Shown piece after piece: positions 30,283 through 39,358 of a DNA stretch of 64,000 nt; positions within the stretch are counted from its first letter, which is position 1, and the number at the start of each line of letters is the position of its first letter. The position numbers and the translations under genes were made by a program. The notes under the pieces are model-generated. The model saw nothing but the letters and a program-made list of their open reading frames with translations, did no database searches and had not been told where the DNA came from. Source of the DNA: Candidatus Latescibacterota bacterium (GTDB taxonomy: Bacteria; Latescibacterota; UBA2968); NCBI GenBank assembly GCA_022824945.1, contig JAJDYX010000031.1, forward strand, positions 1 to 64,000, read 5' to 3'.

Positions 30283-31364
30283 CGTCCCTCCTCCAGCATT
30301 CGCTGCAGATGTTTCCGAAATGCCTCTGCACGCTGCTTCAGTGCCTGTTCGCGGGTCGTCAGAGCCTTCTGTAGTCCCTTTAATCGAGCAATCTCCGAAA
30401 CCAGATCATCTGAGGAAAGCACCTCTGGCGGAGTCTGTCCGTACGGCACGCCAATCTCTCGCCCGACCACAAAGACTCGCTCGGTCGTAGAACCGGGCTC
30501 CAATAGACCAGTCACTGTCTCTGTTGCGTCGCCGGACCCAGATCGTTCGTCCGTCGCCCCTGCTGCCGCCATCGCATCGGGCAACGCATTTTCTGGTGCT
30601 GGGCTCGCCTCATCGAGCAACACACCACCCGTTCCCTCGACTGCCTGCCCGGGTGACAGAGAACGCCCTTCGAGTACAGCCTCATCAAAAAAAGCCAACT
30701 CCCCTCTCAATGTGGCCATCCGTATCCGCAATCTGCGCTCTTCCTCCAACCGTTTTATCCGCCGTACCACCACATCTGCTTTCACCCGTGTTTGAGCCGC
30801 CATATCCTCCATCAGGTCGGCTTTCTGGCGAATCTCATCTGGTCCGTCATCCTCCCGCACCACCAGCATCTGCGCCTCTGCCAGACGAATTTCCATCCCC
30901 CCTTCCTCCAGTGCGCCTCGCGCCCGCTGCAAGGCTCTCAACCGGCCAGCCTTAGCGGCATCTGGCTCTTTCTCCAGCGCTGCAATGGCTGCGCCGATCT
31001 CTCGATCATAGTGCGCTCGCAGTTTTTGCCGCAGGTCGGACAATGCAGTCCGCACCACTTCAAAGGCCATGTCAACCCGCTCAATACGATCCGCGAGTTC
31101 CAGTGTTTGCCTCAGCACCTGCTGGAGTGTCTCCGCAACGCCCCCAGTATCGGCGCGCTTCAAACGGTAGATCTGGTTTGCCAGCGTGTCCAGTCTGGCC
31201 GCCAGGATCGCCCGTTGTGTGCGCAAAGAATCTCTAACTTCCTCCAACCGCGTGTGCTCGGTCTGCAGGCTGTCGAGCGATTCGGCCGACGCTGAAAACG
31301 ATAAGCTCCAAACTAAACTGTGGAAAAATAAACATCTATAGACATATCTCATCACAATTCTCAT
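30279..31364 (-). CDS. Periplasmic coiled-coil protein
   Basis: A protein of 361 residues. A hydrophobic leader ends near SASAESL. Residues about 28-120 and 125-230 are long heptad helices rich in Leu, Glu, Arg and Gln. A Gly/Ala/Pro-rich linker follows, then GREIGVPYGQTPPEVLSSDD and a C-terminal helix with KQRAEAFRKHLQ. I do not recognise the family. Position between the sigma-54 regulator and a barrel protein, with overlapping ends, suggests it works with the barrel in the envelope, perhaps as a periplasmic adaptor or rod. Confidence 0.65.
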   Translation of the reverse strand: MRIVMRYVYRCLFFHSLVWSLSFSASAESLDSLQTEHTRLEEVRDSLRTQRAILAARLDTLANQIYRLKRADTGGVAETLQQVLRQTLELADRIERVDMAFEVVRTALSDLRQKLRAHYDREIGAAIAALEKEPDAAKAGRLRALQRARGALEEGGMEIRLAEAQMLVVREDDGPDEIRQKADLMEDMAAQTRVKADVVVRRIKRLEEERRLRIRMATLRGELAFFDEAVLEGRSLSPGQAVEGTGGVLLDEASPAPENALPDAMAAAGATDERSGSGDATETVTGLLEPGSTTERVFVVGREIGVPYGQTPPEVLSSDDLVSEIARLKGLQKALTTREQALKQRAEAFRKHLQRMLEEGR

Positions 31365-31402
31365 AACGATTACCCCCTACCCTGATCTATGAAACCCGCC
31401 CT

Positions 31403-32788
31403 TTATGTCAGCCCGTATTTGTCCAATTTATAATAAAACGCGCTGGTTTTGATACCCAGCATCTCCGCCGCCTTCGTTTTAACCCCTCCGGCCTGTTCCA
31501 GCGCCTGTTCAATCAGTTGCCGCTCCAAATCTTCCAGCCTGCGGGTCAAAGGAATCGCGCTATCCTCAAGTTCCTCAGCGGAAACCTCTGCTCGTGACGC
31601 CTCCACATCCAGCGGCAGGTCGTTCACATCCACGACATTGCCATCGGCCAGCACAAGGGTACGCTCGACCACATTCTCCAGTTCCCGCACATTGCCCGGC
31701 CAGGTATAGGACGCCATCGCAGCCATCGCCCGATCTGTCAATCGTTTCATGGGCCGGTTCATCTCTTCACATTTCTTATGCAAAAAGTGTTCCACCAGAT
31801 CCGGAATGTCCGCCTTGCGATCCCTCAACGGGACCAGGCGGATCGGAATCACCTCTAACCGATAAAAAAGGTCCTCTCGGAATGCGCCCTCGGCCACCAT
31901 TTCTCTCAACACGCGATGTGTGGCTGCAATCACACGTACATCCGCATGAAGCGTCTCTTCTCCCCCCACCCGATCGTACTCCTTCGTCTGTAACACCCTC
32001 AGAATATTTACCTGAGCCTCAAGGGGCAAATCCCCGATCTCATCCAGAAAAATCGTACCGCCTTCAGCCAGCTCAAACTTACCCTTTTTTTGACGAATTG
32101 CTCCGGTAAATGCGCCCTTTTCATGGCCGAACAATTCGCTTTGAACCAGTTCTCTCGGCAGTGACCCACAATTCACCTTTACAAACGGCCCTTCCCGCCG
32201 GGCGCTTCTGCGATGAATCGCTCTGGCAACCAGTTCCTTACCGGTTCCACTCTCGCCGTAAACCAGCACAGCAGAATCCGTTTCCGCCACCTTTTCAACC
32301 ATCTCATACACCGTTTTCATAGGCTTGGATCGGCCCACCATCTCTCCAAAATTAAACCGTACACCGATCTCGTCCCGTAAATACTGGTTCTCTTCGTCCA
32401 GGCGATCCCTCGACTGACGCAATTCCCGATGCTTTAGAACCTTCTCCACCCTCAGCCGCAACACATCGTACAATGCATCGGCTTTAACGACAAAATCGGC
32501 AGCCCCTTTTCTCATGGCTTCGACCGCCACATCGATTGTGCCATAGGCCGTAATGACCACCACATCCGTATCGGCATAATCCCGCCGCACAGCGTCGAGC
32601 ACCTCCAGCCCGTCCATGTCCACCATCTTGTAATCCGTAATCACCAGATCAAAAGGCCTCGCTTTCATCTGCCTCAACCCCTCCCCCCCGCCCGAAGCTG
32701 CCGTCACGTCGTGCCCCATCCGTTCAAGCAAAAGTGCCATCCCACTGCGCATCGTCTCGTTATCATCGATCACCAGAACCCGGCTCAC
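31403..32788 (-). CDS. NtrC-family sigma-54-dependent response regulator
   Basis: A protein of 461 residues in three domains. The receiver has the acidic pair at residues 8-9 and phospho-acceptor Asp52 in VITDYKM. The AAA+ domain has GESGTGKE (Walker A), GAFTGA (contact with sigma-54), FLDEIGDL (Walker B) and the arginine-finger region FREDLFYRLEVIPI. The C-terminal Fis-type helix-turn-helix lies around KTKAAEMLGIKTSAFYYKL. It activates sigma-54 RNA polymerase after phosphorylation. Its start overlaps the kinase gene stop by 4 bases. A perfect sigma-54 promoter lies at 38450-38466, upstream of the VIT/VWA gene, a likely target. Confidence 0.95.
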   Translation of the reverse strand: MSRVLVIDDNETMRSGMALLLERMGHDVTAASGGGEGLRQMKARPFDLVITDYKMVDMDGLEVLDAVRRDYADTDVVVITAYGTIDVAVEAMRKGAADFVVKADALYDVLRLRVEKVLKHRELRQSRDRLDEENQYLRDEIGVRFNFGEMVGRSKPMKTVYEMVEKVAETDSAVLVYGESGTGKELVARAIHRRSARREGPFVKVNCGSLPRELVQSELFGHEKGAFTGAIRQKKGKFELAEGGTIFLDEIGDLPLEAQVNILRVLQTKEYDRVGGEETLHADVRVIAATHRVLREMVAEGAFREDLFYRLEVIPIRLVPLRDRKADIPDLVEHFLHKKCEEMNRPMKRLTDRAMAAMASYTWPGNVRELENVVERTLVLADGNVVDVNDLPLDVEASRAEVSAEELEDSAIPLTRRLEDLERQLIEQALEQAGGVKTKAAEMLGIKTSAFYYKLDKYGLT

Positions 32789-34269
32789 TCTCGTTTCCTT
32801 TCTCGCAAATATCCCTCACCCCGCTTCTGACCATCTGGCAAAACCACCTCAAATACCGTGCCCCTGCCTACCTGGCTTTCAACGCCAACAGTTCCTCCAT
32901 TCTCCTTCACGGTTTTCTGCACAATGGCCATACCCAAACCGGAGCCCCCCTCCCCCGTTGTAAAAAAAGGTTCGAACAGGCGTTCGATTACGGCGCTATC
33001 CATGCCCACACCCGTATCGGCCACCCTGATGACCGTGTTTCCATTCTCTTTTTTACCTGCCAACCGCAACACGCCTCCTTCTGGCATCGCTTGAACGCCA
33101 TTCTTTACCAGATTGACCAGCGCGCGTTTGAACTGGTCAACATCTACAAATACTTTCAGTCCCTGTGGAACCTCTCTTATGCACTGCACCCCTGCCTCGT
33201 CCATCTCTGGACTAAGCAAAAAAACAACCTCTTCCACAAGCCGGGCAACATCTGCTTCCACTGGTTGCACAACTGAAGGTCGGGCAAAGTCCAGAAATTC
33301 GGAAATCACCCGATTGAGTGTGCGCACCTCTCCGGTCACCTTCTGAATGTGGGCCTTGCGCGCGTCGTTATCCGGTAGATCGCTTGCAATCAAACCCGCA
33401 TAAATCTCAATGCCGCCCAGAGGATTGCGAATTTCGTGCGCCACGCCCGCCAGCATCTGCCGCAAGTGCTCATCGCGGTCCAGAATCTTCAGGCGCATTT
33501 CCTCCATGGTCTGGCCCAAATAACCCAGTTCATCCCCGGCAGACCGGTCCACTGGTCGCTCGAGGTCGCCCTCGCCGATGGCCTGTGCAGAGTTGACCAG
33601 ACGATAAATCGGCCCGGTCAGAGTCCGGGCGAGAACCAAACCGATCGCTATGGTCAACACCACGCTCACCCCTCCAAAAATCAGCACAGAACGCTGAAAT
33701 GCTCGAATCGCCTCGACAAATCCGGCCCCAATATCCACGCCAACCGCTGCCACAACTTCCTCTCCGGCATAAACAGGCGCGTAACCGGATTGATAATAAA
33801 CACCCGATTTGTCCTGAAACAAAATCGAATGCGACGCCTGCCCGCGCCAGACGTCTGCCAATTCCGCTCGGTCCACCCGCAACCGCGTATATTCCCTCCC
33901 AATCGGCACGTCGGGCGCCGTGTCCAGCAGACTCTGTCCCTGATGGTCAAACACGTAAATCCGCCGGGCGCCGACCAGGTCTCGATACCCGACCAGCTTT
34001 GCTCTCAACCGCGCGTGAAGATTGCCACCTTCAAACCCCGAACGCAAATGGCGCACCGCATCTCCATCAATACCCGCCGCCGAAAGTTGCGCGATAGCAA
34101 GCAATTGGTCGCTCATCTGGCGCTCGAGGCTATTGCGCGTGAGGCGATACAATATCCAACCCGTGCTACCGACCACAAGGAATACGAAAACAACAAATGT
34201 CACAACCAGCCTGCGGCCAATGCGGCCCGTGTGTTGAGACGGTAACCTTTTGCCTGCTCGCGAAACCAT
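32785..34269 (-). CDS. Membrane sensor histidine kinase (NtrB-like, HAMP)
   Basis: A protein of 494 residues from the ATG at 34269, chosen for the GGAG upstream and the transmembrane helix right after (LVVTFVVFVFLVVGSTGWIL). An external sensing loop of about 150 residues, a second membrane helix (VSVVLTIAIGLVLA), a HAMP linker, the H-box AHEIRNPLGG (His278), then the N, G1 and G2 boxes (NLVKNGVQA, DTGVGMD, GGSGLGMAIV) follow. It should phosphorylate the regulator at 31403. The external domain contains dCache-like segments but no clear ligand site. First gene of the four-gene operon; promoter copy 2 lies at 34396-34437. Confidence 0.92.
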   Translation of the reverse strand: MVSRAGKRLPSQHTGRIGRRLVVTFVVFVFLVVGSTGWILYRLTRNSLERQMSDQLLAIAQLSAAGIDGDAVRHLRSGFEGGNLHARLRAKLVGYRDLVGARRIYVFDHQGQSLLDTAPDVPIGREYTRLRVDRAELADVWRGQASHSILFQDKSGVYYQSGYAPVYAGEEVVAAVGVDIGAGFVEAIRAFQRSVLIFGGVSVVLTIAIGLVLARTLTGPIYRLVNSAQAIGEGDLERPVDRSAGDELGYLGQTMEEMRLKILDRDEHLRQMLAGVAHEIRNPLGGIEIYAGLIASDLPDNDARKAHIQKVTGEVRTLNRVISEFLDFARPSVVQPVEADVARLVEEVVFLLSPEMDEAGVQCIREVPQGLKVFVDVDQFKRALVNLVKNGVQAMPEGGVLRLAGKKENGNTVIRVADTGVGMDSAVIERLFEPFFTTGEGGSGLGMAIVQKTVKENGGTVGVESQVGRGTVFEVVLPDGQKRGEGYLRERKRE

Positions 34270-34395
34270 CAAAAATACTCCGGATTCTACATCCCAGATG
34301 CACTTTCCTCTCCGGATACAGAGAAAATCTCCAGCACATGCCGTAGCATCTCCTGCCTGGCTTTGAAAGGTCCTGGAATCGATAACAACATGCCT

Positions 34396-34437
34396 GTAAT
34401 ATGGCATCACAGGGCCTATTTTGTCAACGTTTGATCT
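34396..34437 (-). promoter_or_regulatory. Promoter element, copy 2 (histidine kinase operon)
   Basis: TTGACA at 34427-34422 (- strand) and CATATT at 34403-34398 are 18 bases apart, about 130 bases before the kinase start. It shares 36 of 42 bases with 27553-27594, so the two units probably share a regulator or arose by copying. Confidence 0.6.
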
Positions 34438-34532
34438 GCCGGATGGGTTCCGAAACCCATGCTAATTATCCGATCGATCACCTGCCCCGTTTGCATTGTA
34501 AGCGCCTTCTCGACGCTACGCTTCGACCTGGC

Positions 34533-36008
34533 CTACCGGATCGGCATCGACACCGAGATTTGGTGGGTCATTACCCAGGCATCTCGTAACGTCAATGGAC
34601 CTTCGGGCGCGGGGAGGAAGTCGGCGGCCGCAGCAAACTCCGCCATGCCGGTCCTTGCCACTCCCGGTCGGCCCGTTCCAGTGATCAGCCGCCCCCTGTA
34701 GCGGAGATCGAACTCGGCCAGGCCGAAGTGGAGTCCCCAACTCGGGGTCCATTCCATCCAGCTCTCCCTCTGGTTCCGTGTCGAGCCTTTGATGTGGCTG
34801 GTTTGGGTCAGGTCGTACCTTATGGAGCGCATCTGCAGACCGAGTTGGAACCCGCCCCATCCGAAGTCGTGCCCAATGCCCATCCTGATTTTCGCGTTCA
34901 AGAAGGAGAACTCGTTCTCTACCGTCTTCTCGCCCGCTCGGACCAGATTGCCGATGGATCCGACCGTGTCGCTCGCGGCATCGGCCCACGTGTAGCTCGA
35001 GATCGGCTCCAGGACGAGGTCGATCCCATAGGTCGCCCTCTCCCCGGTCTTGGCAATACCCACGCCAAAGTCATACGCCCATGAATCGCCCGGGTCCCGG
35101 GGGATGTTCTGGATCTCGTAGTTCGGGATCTTGGGATGCGACTTCCGGTTTACGGTCGTCGCGGCTCCGAAGCGCCACCCACTCCCGGTCAGGGGCTGGG
35201 TGAAGCCCAAATGGAGACCCGACGTGTTCGTCTGATCGAGATTTCGTTCCATACGCGGCACTCCCTCTCCGATTTCCCAATCCTGTTGCCAGATCCAATC
35301 CAGATAGTGAACCTCGTGCGTCATGTCGAAGCGGTTGTGGAGAAGGAGTACCTCGAAAGACCGTCCGCTCTCCCATTCGCCGAGGAGGCCGAGGCGCAGA
35401 TCCAAACTATGGCCATCTTGTTCGATCCGTTCGCTGAAGGCGTAGAGGTGCTCGACGCCATCGAGGGCACCCAGTCCGGCCCAGGAGAGGCTTCCGCCGA
35501 GGGAGAACCCGCTCTCTCCGAGCATCCGCCCGAAGAATCCGTGTAAATAGAGGTTTCTGGCCGAGCGGTCACGCAGCGGCTGCCCGGTGTTCGGACCCCA
35601 CCAATTCCAGCGGTCCGCGGCAATGAGTTGTTGAAGCGCGAAGGAGCCGCCCCCGAACCAGCTATCCGATCCCGCGAGGAAGGTGATCGGAATTGTGCGC
35701 CCTGCGCCATTGTGGTCGGAGATCAAATAGAAGGTCGGAGATCCCACAATCAGCGTCTCTCCGAGTCGCGCGCCTTTCGCCGGGTTGGAGAAGGGATCGA
35801 GGAGGAGGTCGTTCATCGCGAGCGATACGCCCCCGAGTGCCAAATTCGCCGAAGGGTAGATCAGAAACTGGTCTCCTGTCGCGACGGGGACCGATTTGAT
35901 TCCGATGAGCTGGGAGGTTACACGGGACGGGTAGAGGGTTGCCAGGACCGCGATTGAAAGCGCGAGAAGGGTTGTAGTCATCGGCCGTTGAAAGGAAAGT
36001 GCGTTCAT
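34533..36008 (-). CDS. Outer-membrane beta-barrel protein, function unknown
   Basis: A protein of 491 residues. The ATG at 36008 has AAGGAG eight bases upstream; an earlier in-frame ATG has no such site. A signal peptide (MTTTLLALSIAVLATLYPS) is followed by SANLALGGVSLAMNDLLLDPFSNPAKG, resembling the FadL/PorV-like start of barrel proteins. Dense amphipathic strands run to the end (...QISVSMPIR). It could form a transport barrel. It lies between the kinase operon and the VIT/VWA gene on the same strand. Confidence 0.7.
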   Translation of the reverse strand: MNALSFQRPMTTTLLALSIAVLATLYPSRVTSQLIGIKSVPVATGDQFLIYPSANLALGGVSLAMNDLLLDPFSNPAKGARLGETLIVGSPTFYLISDHNGAGRTIPITFLAGSDSWFGGGSFALQQLIAADRWNWWGPNTGQPLRDRSARNLYLHGFFGRMLGESGFSLGGSLSWAGLGALDGVEHLYAFSERIEQDGHSLDLRLGLLGEWESGRSFEVLLLHNRFDMTHEVHYLDWIWQQDWEIGEGVPRMERNLDQTNTSGLHLGFTQPLTGSGWRFGAATTVNRKSHPKIPNYEIQNIPRDPGDSWAYDFGVGIAKTGERATYGIDLVLEPISSYTWADAASDTVGSIGNLVRAGEKTVENEFSFLNAKIRMGIGHDFGWGGFQLGLQMRSIRYDLTQTSHIKGSTRNQRESWMEWTPSWGLHFGLAEFDLRYRGRLITGTGRPGVARTGMAEFAAAADFLPAPEGPLTLRDAWVMTHQISVSMPIR

Positions 36009-36140
36009 TGGAGAATCTCCTTGTGTAAAGTGAAGTGCTGATTTTGCCCTGTTATTCACAGGATTTTAGATAATAACCATTCTGCCGATGCACAGACCGG
36101 TCTCTTCTCTGTGACTTCGGCGTGCATCTGTCGCAAAGCT

Positions 36141-38399
36141 CTATTGCCTCCCGTACAGAGCCGAAAAAATCATAAAATCTTGAAAATCAACGTATTTATT
36201 CCCATCCAGATCGTATGCAGCGTTATAACCTGCTTCGCCTTCCGCCTTTCTATACCCCTGGGCAAAGAGCAAAAAATCACTGAAATCCACACGCCCATCG
36301 CCACTAAAATCAATCCTGTATTTGTCCAGACTATTTATTCGTTCCCAAATCCGATAGACAACCCCGCGGTTTTTGACGATCACGTCCGTACCCAGCGCCA
36401 GGTACGGTCCCAGATCCGGAAACCGATCCAGCAACTCAAAATACCGGTCGCTGCCAAACCGATACTCAATAACCGGTTCCCCCTCGGTATAACCCGCATC
36501 TTTCCATATGCCATCTCTCAAATAAAACGTCTTTGTGCCCACCGTACGCACGCCGCCTTCTCGGAAAACCACGTTGGGTGAGGGTGCTGCTACAGCCCCG
36601 GCCAGGTCACGTGTGGCTTCGGACGCCGCCACTGCATCCGCCCCTTGCTGATCTGCGAATCCGGTTGGAAGCGCAAACGGCCCCGGAGGCGTATCCTCCA
36701 CAATTAAAAAAGACGTATAGGGCGTAATAATGCCATATGTGCGACTCAGGCTCACAATTTCGTCAACCAGTTCCTTCACTTCTCCATTCAACCTGATCTG
36801 ATTCAACAAAAAGCCGATCTTTCGCGTTGCCCACAGCCGAGGAAGAAAGTTGTGTTCTGCCGCCTCCTCGGGAAATTCCACTCGACGAGAGACGGTCATC
36901 CTTTCTCCATTGGTCGTACCCAAGAGCTCGATAGACACTGCCCCGCTGCCTGCATACCGCCCAAACTGAATAATCTGTGACCCCTTGAACAGATCCGGCA
37001 GTACCCGTGGATACATATCGCTTATGGATATCCCGTCATACGTCAACTTCAGTTCCGAAAGCACTGGATGGCTCACCTGCGTGTAAAATGCCGACACCTC
37101 TGCCTCAATATCCTCTCCTGGTTTGACATAAGCTGACGTGCCTCGGTTCTGGCTACCCAGCAAATCCAAAAGGTGTGTGTTCACGTCAAAACCTACCCCA
37201 AATGCAAATATTCGCCCCGCCAGGGCATTGCGGGTTTGCACCTCCTTCAGGATTTCTTCATTCTCTGTCACCCCGACGGTTGCGATCCCGTCCGTCATAA
37301 ACAGCACCATATTCAGGTAATCGTCGCCCTTAAGCTGATTCAGCGCCGCTACCAGTGCCTCGTGAATATTGGTACCGCCACCCGCCTCCAGCATATTCAC
37401 ATAAGCAATTGCAGTCGAAGTATTTTCAGAGGTTGCCGGCAGCATATCCGGAGCAAATGACGCGGACAGAGTGCTATAATCAAAAATATTAAACACATCC
37501 TGTGAATTCAGATTGCGCAACACAAACTTCATAGCCTCCCGGGCCTGTGCCATCTTTTCACCCCTCATACTGCCCGATCGGTCCAGTACCAGCGCAATCC
37601 GTTTTTTTGCAGCCTGATCCGCCTGCACCTCCACGCGGGGCGCTGCGAGAAGCATATAAAATCCGTCCTGTCCCGCCTCTCGGTACGTCAAAGTATTCAT
37701 TCCTACGTCATCCCGAGACACACTGTAATAGAGCACAAAGTCCGTGTTGGGTGTGGTCTCTTCGTCCGAATACACCACCGTCACATGGTGGTCGTCTGTC
37801 CGCTGAACCTCAATGGGGTGCGAAGGCGAATACACATTCTTGATCGGATCTTCAGAAACGATCTCAACCTGCACCGATACCACCTTCAGTGGACGTGCTG
37901 AGAATTTCTCTGTATTTAGTGGGTACACATATTTTCGCACCTCGTTTCGCTCCCGAATAACCTCGCTGTAGGACAACTGTACCCGCTTTTCCACTCCTGC
38001 TACAATGGGAAAAATCCGGGCGCGATAAGCCCCTCGCCCCGCATACTCCAGCAGGGCTGGATCGATCCGCTGTCGCACAATTTCCGTATAAATCCGCCTC
38101 GCCTCATCCGCCGGGAGGAGTTCTGCCGAAAGTGCCTTTCCATCTACAAACATCGAAAAAGCCGAAATCGCGGCTCTTTCAGGAATCGGGAACATATAGG
38201 TGCCCTCCACTTCCCCAGCTCTTCCCAGATTTAGAAAAGACTGATCAATCTCCGTCACTACCGCCTGATCCTGGATACGCACTTTCACCAGATGCCGCGC
38301 AATCGCAAGCTCCACCCACGGTTCGGGGATAATTATTCCGTCTGCCAGAGCAGCCCCTGGCATTAAAGAGAACAGCACCGCCATCACAAATCGCAGCAT
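36141..38399 (-). CDS. VIT- and von Willebrand A-domain protein with dockerin-type tail
   Basis: A protein of 752 residues. The N-terminal signal peptide ends in GAALA. A VIT domain follows (residues about 20-150, with MFPIPERAAISAF and the usual YTEIVRQRIDPALLEY), then a von Willebrand A domain with MIDAS motif DRSGSM (residues 273-278) and LFMTDGIATVG. After a proline-rich stretch, two EF-hand loops near the C-terminus (DFSGDGRVDFSDF and DLDGNKYVDFQDF) match the dockerin-type pair in the LRR protein at 286. It is most likely a secreted surface protein binding partners through its A domain. A textbook sigma-54 promoter lies 51 bases before its ATG. Confidence 0.88.
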   Translation of the reverse strand: MLRFVMAVLFSLMPGAALADGIIIPEPWVELAIARHLVKVRIQDQAVVTEIDQSFLNLGRAGEVEGTYMFPIPERAAISAFSMFVDGKALSAELLPADEARRIYTEIVRQRIDPALLEYAGRGAYRARIFPIVAGVEKRVQLSYSEVIRERNEVRKYVYPLNTEKFSARPLKVVSVQVEIVSEDPIKNVYSPSHPIEVQRTDDHHVTVVYSDEETTPNTDFVLYYSVSRDDVGMNTLTYREAGQDGFYMLLAAPRVEVQADQAAKKRIALVLDRSGSMRGEKMAQAREAMKFVLRNLNSQDVFNIFDYSTLSASFAPDMLPATSENTSTAIAYVNMLEAGGGTNIHEALVAALNQLKGDDYLNMVLFMTDGIATVGVTENEEILKEVQTRNALAGRIFAFGVGFDVNTHLLDLLGSQNRGTSAYVKPGEDIEAEVSAFYTQVSHPVLSELKLTYDGISISDMYPRVLPDLFKGSQIIQFGRYAGSGAVSIELLGTTNGERMTVSRRVEFPEEAAEHNFLPRLWATRKIGFLLNQIRLNGEVKELVDEIVSLSRTYGIITPYTSFLIVEDTPPGPFALPTGFADQQGADAVAASEATRDLAGAVAAPSPNVVFREGGVRTVGTKTFYLRDGIWKDAGYTEGEPVIEYRFGSDRYFELLDRFPDLGPYLALGTDVIVKNRGVVYRIWERINSLDKYRIDFSGDGRVDFSDFLLFAQGYRKAEGEAGYNAAYDLDGNKYVDFQDFMIFSALYGRQ

Positions 38400-38449
38400 C
38401 TTTACACCTCCAATGTCGGGTTAGGGGCAAACTATTTCACCCACTCACT

Positions 38450-38466
38450 AGCAAAACATGTGCCAA
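38450..38466 (-). promoter_or_regulatory. Sigma-54 promoter of the VIT/VWA gene
   Basis: On the - strand the sequence TTGGCAC-ATGTT-TTGCT matches the sigma-54 consensus (TGGCAC, 5-base spacer, TTGCW) exactly. The -12 GC lies about 51 bases before the ATG at 38399. The neighbouring NtrC-type activator (31403-32788) makes a regulatory link likely. Confidence 0.85.
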
Positions 38467-38563
38467 AGAACTACTTACCTCCCGTTTACTGCCTGGAGAT
38501 GGATTTTCAGGAGCGAATCATGTAAAAAATCGGTTTTTTTCTGCATCTCGGTTGAGATAGGAA

Positions 38564-38694
38564 GGTTGGAAGAATCAGAAATCTGAATATGTACTCAAAA
38601 AACTGAGGGGAACTTGGAGGGAAATCGTCACGGAAATCGCGCAGGTGTGCTTGGGATAAACGGCAGGCGCCGTTGCGAGAGAATTCTCATTGCA
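38564..38694 (-). pseudogene. Remnant of the 3' end of a barrel gene like that at 29209
   Basis: This block aligns with 29181-29300 (gttggaagaatc, ...gagggaaatcg, ...cacggaaatcgc, ...cgccgttgcg), the end of the barrel gene plus its downstream bases. Insertions and deletions destroy the frame. Homology stops at attgca next to the IS-like element. Confidence 0.75.
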
Positions 38695-38695
38695 G

Positions 38696-39120
38696 TCAAC
38701 CACCACCTGCTGAGCAGGTGGCTTGTCCCTGCCACACCCCAGGTGCTTGACCCACCCATTGGAGGCAATGCAGCATATCCGAGCAAGGGCTTAGGTTTAA
38801 ACCGCTCACTGCGTGGCGAGACTTCAGGGCAGTTGACAGCAGCGGATTGCTACCGCAGGTTTGGGAGGTCAGACCCCTAACTGTGCCCATCAGATTTGAC
38901 GACAACACAACCGCAATCCATGCCGCTGTTGTTACCAAATCTGCCTCTCAACTAACATCACAGAGAGGGTTTTGTGTGCTATCCCACACCGAAACCGTTT
39001 ACTCTCAAGATAGAGTGCCTTTGTGTGCGCTACGATAGCACCTGCGAAATATACCCACAAAACGGCTTAACGGCAAAGCCAACTATCTCTGACCACGCCC
39101 AAAGGACGTGGCTTCCTACA
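38696..39120. mobile_element. Degenerate IS200/IS605-like element without a transposase gene
   Basis: The left end carries a perfect 8-bp hairpin (ccacctgc 38703-38710 / gcaggtgg 38714-38721). The right end carries ccacgccc-aaa-ggacgtgg (39093-39111) followed by cttcctac, the kind of subterminal hairpin seen at IS605/TnpB element right ends. The interior has no intact frame. Flanking bases are remnants of two unrelated genes (barrel left, sulfatase right), and no target duplication is visible, as expected for this group. A TnpB-tail-like reading (GLNRSLRGETSG, about 38790-38835) is only suggestive. Confidence 0.45.
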
Positions 39121-39125
39121 GGAAA

Positions 39126-39263
39126 GTGAAAGCACGAGAACTTTACGATCATCGGAAAGATGCGGCGGAAAACGTCAATGCCGCAGAGGACATTCGCTAT
39201 GCCGAAACAGTGAGCGAACTCGAGAAAGTAATAGAAAAAGGTTGGGAAGCCTCGAGAGCATAG
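39126..39263 (+). pseudogene. Sulfatase 3'-end fragment (right direct repeat)
   Basis: 45 codons plus TAG encode VKARELYDHRKDAAENVNAA followed by EDIRYAETVSELEKV and so on, 40 of 45 residues identical to the end of the sulfatase at 27693. No start and no upstream sulfatase sequence exists; the homology begins at the right end of the IS-like element. Confidence 0.9.
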
Positions 39264-39271
39264 TAGTGAAC

Positions 39272-39299
39272 TTGCCTTTTATCCTAAAGAACGTATATT
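39272..39299 (+). promoter_or_regulatory. Weak candidate promoter for the ParA operon
   Basis: TTGCCT (39272-39277) and TATATT (39294-39299) with a 16-base spacer, 60 bases before the ParA start. Confidence 0.3.
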
Positions 39300-39358
39300 A
39301 ACATCAGTAAATTTCTTTTGTTATCTACTATTCAGTCTTTGTAATTTAGGAGATAAAT

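Noticed and set aside
38614..38880. 88-codon frame in the IS-like segment
   Set aside because: It crosses from a barrel-gene remnant into the element, so it is not one protein.
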